Positions 21,732 through 32,202 of a stretch of 64,000 nucleotides of DNA are shown in pieces; position 1 is the stretch's first letter; every line of letters begins with the position of its first letter. Made by a program: the position numbers and the translations under genes. The DNA is from Pseudomonas juntendi (lineage in GTDB: Bacteria; Pseudomonadota; Gammaproteobacteria; Pseudomonadales; Pseudomonadaceae). The notes under the pieces are model-generated. The model saw only the letters and a list, made by a program, of their open reading frames with translations. It did not search any database and had not been told where the DNA came from. The stretch spans positions 26,473-90,472 of the forward strand of contig NZ_BLJG01000067.1 in NCBI RefSeq assembly GCF_009932375.1, in the 5' to 3' direction.

Positions 21732-22652
21732 ATGTCGGAACGCATCCAGGCCCTGCACGCATTGCGTGCCTTCGAGGTGGCGTCACGCTATGGCTCCTTC
21801 ACCCGTGCGGCCGAAGAGCTTGCCTTGACCCAGGGTGCAGTCAGCCACCACATCAAGACCCTCGAAGCCATGTTTGGTTGCGACCTGTTCGAGCGCCGTG
21901 GGCCCAAGCTAAGCCTGACCGAGCATGGCCGTGTGCTGGCCCAGGAACTGAAAGTGGGCTTCAAGATCATCGAAAATGCCTGCGCGTTGTTGCGCCAGGA
22001 CCGTTACGGGTTGCGCCTGAAGGCGCCTTCCACGCTGACCGTACGCTGGCTGCTGCGGGCGCTGGATGCGTTCAAGAAGCACGAAGACCACTGCAGCGTG
22101 CAGCTGTCGAGCGTGTGGATGGACATCGACAGCGTCGACTTCTATTCCGAGCCTTACGACTGCGCCATTCTTCTGGCCAGCGGGCGCTTCCCTGCCGACA
22201 TCGACAGCTTCAAGCTGTTCGACGAGTGGCTGATACCGGTATGCCACCCCGATTACATGGCGCAAGCGCAGCCAGCCCTGAGCGACCTGCCGCAGTGCGA
22301 GTTCCTGCACCCTTCCCCCGACCGGCGCGACTGGCGGCGCTGGTTGGCGCGGATGGACGCGCTGCACATCAGTATCGACCAGGGGCAGGTATTCGACACG
22401 CTGGACCAGGGCATTTCGGCTGCCCAGCAGGGCCTTGGCATTTCGGTCGTCGACCTGGTACTGGCCAGTGCCGACCTGGCGGCCGGGCGCCTGGTTACGC
22501 CATTCAAGCATGCCGTGGCCACCGGCGACGGGTACTACATGACCTGGCTCAAGGCCAGCCCCAAGGCGCGGCAGATGCACAAGCTGCGTGACTTCCTGAT
22601 GGGCCAGGTGCCGCCGCTGGCCTACAAGGATATCGACTACCTGTACGGTTGA
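21732..22652 (+). CDS. LysR-family regulator, GcvA-like
   Basis: A 306-residue LysR regulator. The N-terminal winged helix (LHALRAFEVASRYGSFTRAAEELALTQGAVSHHIKTLE) is of the GcvA type, followed by a substrate-binding domain to the C-terminus. It is transcribed divergently from the YqcI-LysE pair across 160 bases; this is the usual geometry for LysR proteins that control their divergent neighbour. The effector is unknown. Confidence 0.9.
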   Translation: MSERIQALHALRAFEVASRYGSFTRAAEELALTQGAVSHHIKTLEAMFGCDLFERRGPKLSLTEHGRVLAQELKVGFKIIENACALLRQDRYGLRLKAPSTLTVRWLLRALDAFKKHEDHCSVQLSSVWMDIDSVDFYSEPYDCAILLASGRFPADIDSFKLFDEWLIPVCHPDYMAQAQPALSDLPQCEFLHPSPDRRDWRRWLARMDALHISIDQGQVFDTLDQGISAAQQGLGISVVDLVLASADLAAGRLVTPFKHAVATGDGYYMTWLKASPKARQMHKLRDFLMGQVPPLAYKDIDYLYG

Positions 22653-22769
22653 GCCGTACTGCTTCGCGGTGGCAGAGCGCTGTGGCCAAAGTGCCTTGCA
22701 ACGGCTGCGCGCATGCCAGCCAGCGGTTTAGAATGGCCGGCTTGCCATTTTGTTACCCGGAGCCTGCCC

Positions 22770-23261
22770 TTGAGCAACCTGCAATTCCGCCAGCCCGTCA
22801 TCACCGACGCCGAGCGCTGCTACCAGATTGAGGTGAGTGCCTACGAGGGCGACGAGGCGGCCACCCTGGAAAAGATCCGCACCCGTATCAGCCAGTACCC
22901 ACAAGGCTTCCTGTTGCTCGAAGAGCAGGGCGGCATCGTGGGGTTCATCAACAGTGGCTGTGCCCATGCCGTGGTGATGGCTGACGAGGCGTTCAAAGAG
23001 TTGGTCGGGCATGACCCGCAGGCAGCCAATGTGGTGATTATGTCGGTGGTGGTGGACCCCGCGCACCAGGGCAAAGGCTACGCCAAGCGGCTGATGGATG
23101 AATTCATTGCGCGGACCAAGGCGCAAGGCAAGCAGACCATTCACCTGATGTGCAAGGAGCAGCATGTGGAGCTGTACCGCAAGATGGGCTACCAGTACGT
23201 GCGGCCTTCGCCCTCCGACCACGGCGGCATGGCTTGGCACGAAATGGTCATGGCCCTCTAG
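22770..23261 (+). CDS. GNAT-family N-acetyltransferase
   Basis: A 163-residue acetyltransferase. The acetyl-CoA site is seen in VVDPAHQGKGYAKRLMDEF (the Q/RxxGxG/A loop) and HLMCKEQHVELYRKMGYQYV. The preferred start is TTG at 22770, with CCCGGAG 10 bases before it, giving LSNLQFRQPVITDAERCYQ. An ATG at 22713 would add 19 residues of unconserved, Trp/Cys-containing sequence. The substrate is unknown. Confidence 0.85.
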   Translation: MSNLQFRQPVITDAERCYQIEVSAYEGDEAATLEKIRTRISQYPQGFLLLEEQGGIVGFINSGCAHAVVMADEAFKELVGHDPQAANVVIMSVVVDPAHQGKGYAKRLMDEFIARTKAQGKQTIHLMCKEQHVELYRKMGYQYVRPSPSDHGGMAWHEMVMAL

Positions 23262-23277
23262 GCAACCGTGAAGCGGG

Positions 23278-23302
23278 CCTCAGCAGCCTGTGGCTGCTGA
23301 GG
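23278..23302. terminator. Hairpin between convergent GNAT and asparaginase genes
   Basis: An 11-bp perfect stem (CCTCAGCAGCC with GGCTGCTGAGG) and a 3-base loop lie between two converging stop codons. U-runs are lacking on both sides, but the position and strength suggest a shared transcription end. Confidence 0.6.
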
Positions 23303-23313
23303 TTGCTGGGGTA

Positions 23314-24675
<1,362 letters not shown>

Positions 24676-24715
24676 TCAGCGCCAACGGTTTCGGCCGCTG
24701 ACCTGAAAAACGGAT

Positions 24716-24744
24716 TTGACAAACCCTGGTACTGTTTCCATAGT
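24716..24744 (+). promoter_or_regulatory. Sigma-70 promoter of the ribose operon
   Basis: A perfect -35 TTGACA (24716-24721), 17-base spacer, and -10 CATAGT (24739-24744, four of six consensus bases) lie 57 bases ahead of rbsB. The operator follows at once. Confidence 0.75.
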
Positions 24745-24751
24745 TACGTAC

Positions 24752-24765
24752 CGCAAACGTTTGCG
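24752..24765. promoter_or_regulatory. RbsR (LacI-type) operator
   Basis: CGCAAACGTTTGCG is a perfect 14-base palindrome of the LacI-family type (central CG, AAACGTTT core). It starts 7 bases after the -10 box, over the expected transcription start, so a bound repressor would block initiation. The regulator is most likely RbsR encoded four genes downstream. Confidence 0.8.
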
Positions 24766-24800
24766 ATCCGATAAAAAAACAAGATTCGGAGTCATCGTCC

Positions 24801-25754
24801 ATGAAACTGCCGTTCCCCGGTCGTCTGCTGGCCCTCGCTGTCGTTTCCTCACTCTCCCTTGCCTTGCCGTTTTCTGCCGCCCACGCCGAAGACAAGCCCA
24901 AGGTCGCCCTGGTCATGAAATCGCTGGCCAACGAGTTCTTCCGCACCATGGAAGACGGTGCCAAGGACTACCAGAAAAGCCACGCCGCTGAGTTTGATTT
25001 GATTGCCAACGGCATCAAGAACGAAACCGACACTGGCGAACAGATCCGCATCGTCGAGCAAATGGTCAACGCCGGCGCCAAGGCGCTGGTGATCGCCCCG
25101 GCCGATTCCAAGGCGTTGGTATCAGCGGTGAAGAAAGCCATGGACAAAGGCGTGGTGGTGATCAACATCGATAACCGCCTGGACCCTGCGCTGCTCAAGA
25201 GCAAAGGCATCAGCGTGCCCTTCGTCGGCCCTGACAACCGCAAAGGCGCGCGTATGGTGGGCGAGTACCTGGCCCAACAGAAGCTCAAGGCCGGTGACCA
25301 GGTGGGCATCATCGAAGGGGTGCCAACCACCACCAACGCCCAGCAGCGCACTGCAGGCTTCAAGGACGCCATGGAAGCCGCCAAAATGAACATCGTCTCG
25401 GTCCAAAGCGGTAACTGGGAGATCGACAAAGGCAACGCCGTCGCCGCTTCCATGCTCAACGAATACCCCGACCTGAAGGCCCTGCTGGCCGGTAACGACA
25501 GCATGGCGCTGGGTGCGGTTTCGGCTGTGCGTGCCGCCGGCAAGGCGGGCCAGGTGCAAGTGGTCGGCTATGACAATATCAACGCCATCAAGCCCATGCT
25601 GGCCGATGGCCGCGTGCTCGCCACCCTTGACCAGGCCGCCAGCCAGCAAGCCGTATTCGGTATTCAGGCAGCATTGAAAATGGTCAAGGGCGAAAAGCCT
25701 GACGTGGATGCCGACAACGTCATCCAGACCCCAGTCAAGCTCGTTACCAAGTAG
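24801..25754 (+). CDS. rbsB: Ribose ABC transporter, periplasmic binding protein
   Basis: A 317-residue type I periplasmic sugar-binding protein. The signal peptide ends near AAHAE; the mature protein begins KPKVALVMKSLANEFFRTM. The hinge and ribose-contact segments AGAKALVIAPADSKALV and VVVINIDNRLD are visible, as is LLAGNDSMALGAVSAV in the second lobe. It captures ribose for RbsA/RbsC. First gene of the rbsBACRKD operon, directly behind the promoter and operator. Confidence 0.95.
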   Translation: MKLPFPGRLLALAVVSSLSLALPFSAAHAEDKPKVALVMKSLANEFFRTMEDGAKDYQKSHAAEFDLIANGIKNETDTGEQIRIVEQMVNAGAKALVIAPADSKALVSAVKKAMDKGVVVINIDNRLDPALLKSKGISVPFVGPDNRKGARMVGEYLAQQKLKAGDQVGIIEGVPTTTNAQQRTAGFKDAMEAAKMNIVSVQSGNWEIDKGNAVAASMLNEYPDLKALLAGNDSMALGAVSAVRAAGKAGQVQVVGYDNINAIKPMLADGRVLATLDQAASQQAVFGIQAALKMVKGEKPDVDADNVIQTPVKLVTK

Positions 25755-25780
25755 CCCCGACCCTGCCAGGAGAACCGGCC

Positions 25781-27334
25781 ATGCCTGCATCGGCCAATGA
25801 AGTGGTGCTCGCTGCCAGCGGCCTTGGCAAGACCTACGCCCAGCCGGTGCTGGGTGAGGTCAGCCTGAACCTGCGGGCCGGCGAAGTGCTGGCCCTGACC
25901 GGCGAGAACGGTGCGGGCAAGAGCACGCTGTCCAAGTTGATCAGCGGCCTGGAAACCCCCACCACCGGGCACATGACCTACCGCGGCCAGGCCTACGCCC
26001 CCGCCAGCCGCAGCGAGGCCGAGCGCCTTGGCGTGCGCATGGTCATGCAGGAACTGAACCTGCTGCCAACCTTGACCGTGGCGGAAAACCTGTTTCTCGA
26101 CAACCTGCCCAGCCGTTTTGGCTGGATCAACCACAAACGCCTGCGCCAGTTGGCCACGGCGGCCATGGCCAGGGTCGGGCTCGATGCCATCGACCCGGAT
26201 ACCCCAGTCGGCGAACTGGGTATCGGCCACCAGCAAATGGTCGAAATCGCCCGTAACCTGATCGGCGACTGCCACGTGCTGATCTTCGACGAACCCACCG
26301 CGATGCTGACCGCGCGTGAGGTGGAACTGTTATTTACCCAGATCGACCGCCTGCGCGCGCGCGGGGTGGCCATCGTGTACATTTCGCACCGCCTGGAAGA
26401 ACTGCAGCGCGTCGCCCAGCGGATCGTCGTACTGCGCGACGGCAGGCAGGTGTGTGACGAGCCCATCCAGCGCTACAGCAGCGCCGAACTGGTCAACCTC
26501 ATGGTGGGCCGCGAACTGGGCGAACACATCGACCTGGGCCGGCGGCAGCTTGGCGCACCCTTGCTCAAGGTCGAGCGGCTTACTCGCAGCGACAAGGTGC
26601 GAGAGGTATCTTTCGAGGTCAGGGCGGGGGAGATATTCGGCATCTCCGGCCTGATCGGCGCGGGCCGCACCGAGTTGTTGCGCCTGATCTACGGCGCCGA
26701 CCGTGCTGACAGCGGCAGCATCGCATTGGGCCAGCCACCGCAGCCGGTGACCATCGATTCGCCCAAGGCGGCCGTGCGCGCAGGCATAGCCTTGATCACC
26801 GAAGACCGCAAAGGCGAGGGCCTGCTGCTGAGCCAGTCGATCAGCGCCAACATTGCCTTGGGCAACCTTGGCGCCGTGTCACGGGCCGGCGTGCTCGACG
26901 GCGAGGCGGAAAGGGCCTTGGCCGAGCGCCAGATCCAGGCCATGCGTATTCGCAGCGCCGGTGCGCAACAGGTGGTTGGCGAGCTGTCGGGTGGCAACCA
27001 GCAGAAGGTCGTGATCGGCCGGTGGCTGGAGCGCGACTGCCAGGTGCTGCTGTTCGACGAGCCCACCCGGGGCATCGATGTCGGTGCCAAGTTCGACATC
27101 TACGGCCTGCTGGCCGAGCTGGCACGCCAAGGCAAGGCCCTGGTGGTGGTGTCCAGCGACCTGCGCGAGTTGATGTTGATCTGCGACCGCATCGCCGTGC
27201 TGTCTGCCGGCCGCCTGATCGACACCTTCGAGCGTGAGCACTGGACGCAGGATCAACTGTTGGCGGCAGCCTTTGCCGGTTATCAGAAACGTGACGCTCT
27301 GCTGCATGAGGCAGCCCCCAGGATGGACGTATGA
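25781..27334 (+). CDS. rbsA: Ribose ABC transporter, double ATPase
   Basis: A 517-residue fused tandem ATPase. The first half has Walker A GENGAGKST and Walker B LIFDEPTAML. In the second half the Walker A position reads GLIGAGRTE, as is usual for this family, with signature LSGGNQQK and Walker B LLFDEPTRGIDVG. The first half's signature is degenerate (GIGHQQMVEIAR), as commonly seen in carbohydrate double ATPases. It powers ribose uptake and overlaps rbsC by four bases. Confidence 0.95.
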   Translation: MPASANEVVLAASGLGKTYAQPVLGEVSLNLRAGEVLALTGENGAGKSTLSKLISGLETPTTGHMTYRGQAYAPASRSEAERLGVRMVMQELNLLPTLTVAENLFLDNLPSRFGWINHKRLRQLATAAMARVGLDAIDPDTPVGELGIGHQQMVEIARNLIGDCHVLIFDEPTAMLTAREVELLFTQIDRLRARGVAIVYISHRLEELQRVAQRIVVLRDGRQVCDEPIQRYSSAELVNLMVGRELGEHIDLGRRQLGAPLLKVERLTRSDKVREVSFEVRAGEIFGISGLIGAGRTELLRLIYGADRADSGSIALGQPPQPVTIDSPKAAVRAGIALITEDRKGEGLLLSQSISANIALGNLGAVSRAGVLDGEAERALAERQIQAMRIRSAGAQQVVGELSGGNQQKVVIGRWLERDCQVLLFDEPTRGIDVGAKFDIYGLLAELARQGKALVVVSSDLRELMLICDRIAVLSAGRLIDTFEREHWTQDQLLAAAFAGYQKRDALLHEAAPRMDV

Positions 27335-28323
27335 AAACCACACCGCTCGACAGCCAAGGCGCCGCCGTGCGCCGCAACGGTTCCTATTACGGCCTGGGCA
27401 CCTACCTGGGCCTGGCCGGCGCCTTGCTGGCGATGATCGTGCTGTTCTCGTTCCTCAGCAGCCACTTCTGGTCGTACAACACCTTCAGCACATTGGCCAA
27501 CCAGATCCCGGACCTGATGGTACTGGCGGTCGGCATGACCTTCGTGCTGATCATCGGCGGTATCGACCTGTCGGTGGGGTCGGTGCTGGCCCTGGCCGCG
27601 TCGACGGTGAGCGTGGCGATGCTCGGTTGGGGCTGGGGCGTGCTACCCGCCGCGCTGCTGGGCATGGCCTTGGCTGCGCTGGCCGGCAGCATCACTGGCA
27701 GCGTGACCGTGGCCTGGCGCATCCCGTCGTTCATCGTCTCGCTCGGCGTGCTGGAAATGGCCCGTGGCCTGGCCTACCAGTTCACCGACTCGCGCACCGC
27801 CTATATCGGCGATGCCTATGCCTGGTTCTCCGACCCGGTCACCTTTGGCATCTCGCCAGCGTTCATCATCGGCTTGCTGGTGATCGTGCTGGCCCACCTG
27901 GTGCTGACCCGCACAGTGTTCGGCCGCTACCTGATCGGCATCGGCACCAATGAAGAGGCCGTGCGCCTGGCAGGTATCGACCCACGGCCCTACAAAGTGC
28001 TGGTGTTCGCGCTGATGGGCCTGCTGGCCGGGCTGGCTGCGCTGTTCCAGATTTCCCGGTTGGAAGCGGCCGACCCGAATGCGGGCTCTGGCCTGGAACT
28101 GCAGGTCATTGCCGCCGTGGTGATCGGCGGCACCAGCCTGATGGGCGGGCGTGGCTCGGTCATCAGCACCTTCTTCGGCGTGCTGATCATTTCCGTGCTG
28201 GCCGCGGGGCTGGCGCAGATCGGTGCCAGCGAACCGACCAAGCGCATCATCACCGGGGCGGTGATCGTCATTGCCGTGGTGCTCGACACTTACCGTAGCC
28301 GGCGTGCAGGCCGGCGGAACTGA
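27331..28323 (+). CDS. rbsC: Ribose ABC transporter, permease
   Basis: A 330-residue inner-membrane permease of the RbsC/AraH family, about eight to ten helices. The family segment LVLAVGMTFVLIIGGIDLSVGS-type (here LMVLAVGMTFVLIIGGIDLS) and the cytoplasmic EAVRLAGIDPRPYKVLVFALMG loop are present. The start codon overlaps the rbsA stop (ATGA). Confidence 0.95.
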   Translation: MKTTPLDSQGAAVRRNGSYYGLGTYLGLAGALLAMIVLFSFLSSHFWSYNTFSTLANQIPDLMVLAVGMTFVLIIGGIDLSVGSVLALAASTVSVAMLGWGWGVLPAALLGMALAALAGSITGSVTVAWRIPSFIVSLGVLEMARGLAYQFTDSRTAYIGDAYAWFSDPVTFGISPAFIIGLLVIVLAHLVLTRTVFGRYLIGIGTNEEAVRLAGIDPRPYKVLVFALMGLLAGLAALFQISRLEAADPNAGSGLELQVIAAVVIGGTSLMGGRGSVISTFFGVLIISVLAAGLAQIGASEPTKRIITGAVIVIAVVLDTYRSRRAGRRN

Positions 28324-28327
28324 CAAC

Positions 28328-29350
28328 ATGGCAACCATCAAAGATGTCGCGGCATTGGCGGGTATTTCCTATACCACGGTGTCCCATGTATTGAACAAGA
28401 CCCGACCGGTCAGCGAGCAGGTGCGGCAGAAAGTGGAGGCCGCGATTGTCGAACTCGACTACGTGCCCAGTGCCGTGGCGCGTTCGCTGAAGGCTCGTAG
28501 CACGGCGACCATCGGGCTGTTGGTGCCCAGCAGCGTGAACCCTTACTTTGCCGAGCTGGCGCGGGGCATCGAGGATGCCTGTGAACGCAACGGCTATTGC
28601 GTGATTCTGTGCAACTCCGACGACAACCCGCAAAAGCAGCGCAGCTACCTGCGCGTGTTGCTGGAAAAGCGCATCGACGGGCTGGTGGTGGCGTCGGTGG
28701 GCGAGGACAGCGACCTGCTGCAGAGCCTGGCCGGCGTACGTACGCCCATGGTGGTCGTCGACCGCGAGCTGGAAGGGGTGGACGCTGACCTGGTGCGCAT
28801 CGACCATGAGCACGGCGCTTACCTGGCGACCCAGCACCTGCTGGCCCTGGGGCACCGCGACATCGCCTACATCGGTGGCCCCGCCGATACCGGGGTAACC
28901 CAGCTGCGCCTGCGCGGCTTTCATCGGGCCATGGCCGAGGCGCAGGCGCCGGTGCACAGTGACCGTGTGCTGCACTGCGACTTCACCAGCCCGGGCGGCC
29001 ATGCCGCCGCTGCGCAAGTGTTGCACGGGCGGCGCCCTACGGCCATTTTTGCGGGCAACGACATGATCGGTTTCGGCGTGCTGCGCGCTGCCGCCGAACG
29101 CAATATCAACGTGCCCGGCGAACTGTCGGTGATCGGCTTCGACGACATCGAGCTCAGCCGCTACGTGTACCCGCCGTTGACCACCGTGGGCCAGTCGATC
29201 CGCGAACTGGGCGAGAGCGCTGCCTCGCTGTTGCTGGCGCGCATCGGCACACCCCGGCAAGGCATGGCCGAGCAGCGCATCGTCGCCCCGCGCATTGTCT
29301 TGCGCGAATCCACCGGGCCGCGCCCGGACCTGTTCAACGATTACCGCTAA
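28328..29350 (+). CDS. rbsR: LacI-family repressor of the ribose operon
   Basis: A 340-residue LacI-type repressor. The N-terminal helix-turn-helix and hinge MATIKDVAALAGISYTTVSHVLNKTRPVS precede a ribose-binding-protein-like sensor domain. It sits inside the operon it presumably controls; the operator at 24752-24765 fits its family. The ATG is four bases behind the rbsC stop. Confidence 0.93.
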   Translation: MATIKDVAALAGISYTTVSHVLNKTRPVSEQVRQKVEAAIVELDYVPSAVARSLKARSTATIGLLVPSSVNPYFAELARGIEDACERNGYCVILCNSDDNPQKQRSYLRVLLEKRIDGLVVASVGEDSDLLQSLAGVRTPMVVVDRELEGVDADLVRIDHEHGAYLATQHLLALGHRDIAYIGGPADTGVTQLRLRGFHRAMAEAQAPVHSDRVLHCDFTSPGGHAAAAQVLHGRRPTAIFAGNDMIGFGVLRAAAERNINVPGELSVIGFDDIELSRYVYPPLTTVGQSIRELGESAASLLLARIGTPRQGMAEQRIVAPRIVLRESTGPRPDLFNDYR

Positions 29351-29365
29351 CGCTAAGGAACTGTC

Positions 29366-30274
29366 ATGAATGCCAAGGTTGTGGTGGTCGGCAGCCTCAA
29401 CATGGACCTGGTGGTCCGCGCCCAGCGCTTGCCTCGCGCCGGCGAAACCCTGCCCGGCGAACGTTTTTTCACGGTGCCGGGCGGCAAGGGGGCCAACCAG
29501 GCCGTAGCGGCTGCGCGCCTGGGCGCCAGCGTGGCGATGATTGGCAATGTCGGCGATGACGATTATGGCCGCCAGTTGCACCAGGCATTGTCCGCAGAAG
29601 GCATCGACTGCCAGGGCGTCAGTACCTGCCCCGGCGTGTCCAGCGGTGTAGCCCTGATCACCGTGGATGCCGCCAGCCAGAATTGCATTGTCATCATCCC
29701 CGGCGGCAACGGCCTGCTGACGCCGCAGTCGGTGCAGCACTTCGAGGCGTTGTTGCAGGCTGCGCAGGTGGTCATCTGCCAGTTGGAGGTGCCGGTCGAC
29801 ACGGTGGCCTGGACGCTGAGGCGGGCGCGTGAACTGGGCAAGCAGGTGATCCTCAACCCGGCGCCTGCCACCGGCCCGTTACCTGCGCAATGGTTCGCGT
29901 TCATCGATTACCTCACCCCCAATGAAAGCGAGGCCGAAGCGCTGACCGGCATTGCGGTGACCGACCAGGCGAGCGCGCAGCTTGCCGCAGAGCGCTTGCT
30001 GCAGGCGGGGGCGGGCAAGGTGATCGTCACGCTGGGCGCGCAAGGGGCGTTGCTGGTAACGCCCGAGGGGCACCAGCATTACCCTGCACCGGTGGTGCAG
30101 CCGCTGGACACCACTGCTGCTGGCGACACCTTCATTGGCGGCTTCGCTGCAGGCCTGGTGCGTGGATTGGAGGAGGGCGAGGCCATCGCCTTCGGCCAGC
30201 GTGCTGCGGCGCTGTCGGTGACACGCGTTGGCGCGCAGCCATCAATCCCTTACCTGGCGGAGCTGGTGCCATGA
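29366..30274 (+). CDS. rbsK: Ribokinase
   Basis: A 302-residue PfkB-family kinase that phosphorylates ribose to ribose-5-phosphate. It has the N-terminal signature [14 protein letters not shown], the [16 protein letters not shown] motif, and the catalytic anion-hole motif [13 protein letters not shown] with the base Asp. RBS AAGGAA precedes the ATG. Its stop overlaps the rbsD start. Confidence 0.95.
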   Translation: MNAKVVVVGSLNMDLVVRAQRLPRAGETLPGERFFTVPGGKGANQAVAAARLGASVAMIGNVGDDDYGRQLHQALSAEGIDCQGVSTCPGVSSGVALITVDAASQNCIVIIPGGNGLLTPQSVQHFEALLQAAQVVICQLEVPVDTVAWTLRRARELGKQVILNPAPATGPLPAQWFAFIDYLTPNESEAEALTGIAVTDQASAQLAAERLLQAGAGKVIVTLGAQGALLVTPEGHQHYPAPVVQPLDTTAAGDTFIGGFAAGLVRGLEEGEAIAFGQRAAALSVTRVGAQPSIPYLAELVP

Positions 30275-30669
30275 AGAAAACCCCGCTGCTGAACGTTGCC
30301 CTGTCGCGCACCATCGCCGGCATGGGCCATGGCGATATCCTGGTGATCGGCGATGCGGGCCTGCCGGTGCCGCCAGGCGTGGAAATGATCGACCTGGCGA
30401 TCACCCCTGGCTTGCCGGACTTCGCCAGTGTGTTGCGCGCCGTGCTGAGCGAGCTTCAGGTGGAGCGGCATGTGCTGGCCGAGGAAATGCAGAAAGTGGT
30501 GCCGCCAGCGCTGGTCGAGCTCGAGCGTCTCAAGGGCAAGCTGGGCAAGCGCGAATGGCTTAGCCATGAAGCATTCAAGGTGCTGTCGCGCAGTGCGCGC
30601 GCGGTGGTGCGTACCGGTGAGTGCCAGCCCTACAGCAATATCGCGCTGGTTTCCGGCGTCACGTTCTGA
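30271..30669 (+). CDS. rbsD: D-ribose pyranase
   Basis: A 132-residue RbsD/FucU protein that interconverts pyranose and furanose ribose so that the kinase can use it. His in [18 protein letters not shown] is the catalytic-type residue, and the C-terminus [16 protein letters not shown] is the typical end. It overlaps rbsK by four bases (ATGA). Confidence 0.95.
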   Translation: MKKTPLLNVALSRTIAGMGHGDILVIGDAGLPVPPGVEMIDLAITPGLPDFASVLRAVLSELQVERHVLAEEMQKVVPPALVELERLKGKLGKREWLSHEAFKVLSRSARAVVRTGECQPYSNIALVSGVTF

Positions 30670-30741
30670 GCCGTTGACCAGCCGCCGGTGCCACCCGGCG
30701 CGTCGGCCGTTATTCACCAAAGGCAACAGGAGTGCCATTCC

Positions 30742-31743
30742 ATGCTCAAGCCCTGGCTTCAAGGACTCGCTTTCATGCTCACTGCCACCAGCTTGCAGGC
30801 TGCCCCCATCGACCTGATCATCGACACCGACCCCGGTGCCGACGACGTGGTCGCCTTGTTCCTGGCCCTGGCCTCGCCAGAAGAACTCAATATTCGCGCC
30901 ATCACCACCGTGGCCGGCAATGTGCGCCTGGATAAAACCTCCCGCAACGCCCGCCTGGCGCGCGAATGGGCTGGCCGCGAAGACATCCCGGTTTACGCGG
31001 GGGCCGGCCGCCCGCTGGTGCGCGCACCTGTCTATGCCGCAGAAGTGCACGGCGAAGAAGGCCTGGCCGGCGTTCAAGTGCATGAGCCGAAGGCCCCGCT
31101 GGCCGCCGGCAACGCCGTGCAGTACCTGGTAGACACCTTGGCGGCCGCCAAGCCGCACAGCATCACCGTGGCCATGCTCGGCCCACAGACCAACCTGGCC
31201 CTGGCGCTGATCCAGCGCCCGGAGATTGCCACGGGCATCAAGGAGGTGGTGGTCATGGGCGGCGCCCACTTCAACGGCGGCAACATCACCCCAGCGGCAG
31301 AATTCAACCTCTACGCCGACCCCCATGCAGCTCAGGTGGTTCTGGCCAGCGGGGTGCAACTGACCTATCTACCGCTGGACGTCACCCACAAGCTGCTGAC
31401 CAGCGACGCCCGGCTGCAGCAGTTGGCCGCGGTGAATACACAAGCCAGCAAGCGGGTGGTGGACATTCTCAACGTGTACATCAAGCACGACATGGCGTTG
31501 TACGGCATGCCCGGCGGTCCGGTGCATGACGCCAGCGTCATTGCCTACTTGCTCAAGCCCGAACTGTTCAGCGGCCGGCGCATTCACCTGAGCATCGACA
31601 GCCGCGAAGGCCCGACCTTTGGTCAGACCGTCGCTGACTGGTACGGCGTGCTCAAGCAGCCGGCCAATGTGCTGTGGGTGGAACAGGGTGACGCCCAAGG
31701 CCTGTTCGACCTGCTTAGCGCCCGGTTGGCGCGGCTGCAATAG
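30742..31743 (+). CDS. Periplasmic nucleoside hydrolase
   Basis: A 333-residue nucleoside hydrolase of the IunH/RihA family. The N-terminal calcium site is DTDPGADDVVAL, where the second aspartates bind Ca2+ and ribose. NAVQYLVDTL, GAHFNGGNITPAAEFNLYADPHAA and VHDASVIAYLL (C-terminal His/Asp) complete the site. A signal peptide (MLKPWLQGLAFMLTATSLQA) is present, unusual for the cytosolic enzymes, so it probably cleaves nucleosides in the periplasm and releases ribose for RbsBAC. It lies 72 bases after rbsD, likely in the same operon. ACAGGAG lies before the ATG. Confidence 0.92.
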   Translation: MLKPWLQGLAFMLTATSLQAAPIDLIIDTDPGADDVVALFLALASPEELNIRAITTVAGNVRLDKTSRNARLAREWAGREDIPVYAGAGRPLVRAPVYAAEVHGEEGLAGVQVHEPKAPLAAGNAVQYLVDTLAAAKPHSITVAMLGPQTNLALALIQRPEIATGIKEVVVMGGAHFNGGNITPAAEFNLYADPHAAQVVLASGVQLTYLPLDVTHKLLTSDARLQQLAAVNTQASKRVVDILNVYIKHDMALYGMPGGPVHDASVIAYLLKPELFSGRRIHLSIDSREGPTFGQTVADWYGVLKQPANVLWVEQGDAQGLFDLLSARLARLQ

Positions 31744-31927
31744 CTGCGTGCGGGGCGTAGCGCTCCAGCACCTGCTCGATGAAGCTGCGTGCTGCCTCGG
31801 GGCCGCGGTCGCGCACCAGCAGGTCGATGCCGATCAACAGCAACTCCTCTGGTGTGCCAGGGCTGTACGCACTCTGGCCCTCGGCCCACTTGACCTTGAT
31901 ATCGGCATCGATGGTGTGGCTGCTCAT
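31715..31927 (-). CDS. Conserved hypothetical protein, 70 residues
   Basis: A small soluble, probably cytoplasmic protein with the segments PGTPEELLLIGIDLLVRDRG and ARSFIEQVLERYAPHAA. It is convergent with, and overlaps by 29 bases, the nucleoside hydrolase gene. GAGAGCTTTTC lies before the ATG. No known motif. Confidence 0.6.
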   Translation of the reverse strand: MSSHTIDADIKVKWAEGQSAYSPGTPEELLLIGIDLLVRDRGPEAARSFIEQVLERYAPHAAIAAAPTGR

Positions 31928-32076
31928 GAAAAGCTCTCGCTAGGGGCCCGGAACGAAGGGGTGAACACCTGACCCTGGTGTTCGATGGAGGCGGGATGCA
32001 CTCCACTTCTTGCAGCAAATCATGGCTTTGCGCCAGTGACCGTGCGCGCTAAGCATATGGCAAACGCAGCGGGTTG

Positions 32077-32145
32077 TGCAAAATCCGGTCACGATTGCTT
32101 TTCCCCCTCATTGATCGAGTTCAGGCAGACTTGACCGGTTTTGCA
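32077..32145. repeat. Interrupted inverted repeat upstream of the I78 gene
   Basis: TGCAAAATCCGGTC (32077-32090) and GACCGGTTTTGCA (32133-32145) are inverted copies differing by one inserted T. They are separated by 42 bases in the gap between two divergent genes. They could be paired operator half-sites; no regulator is identified. Confidence 0.4.
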
Positions 32146-32202
32146 ACAAATGATGAGCGGAACTGTCGGATCAGACATTCCCATACCGATTTAGGAGGCT
32201 TC

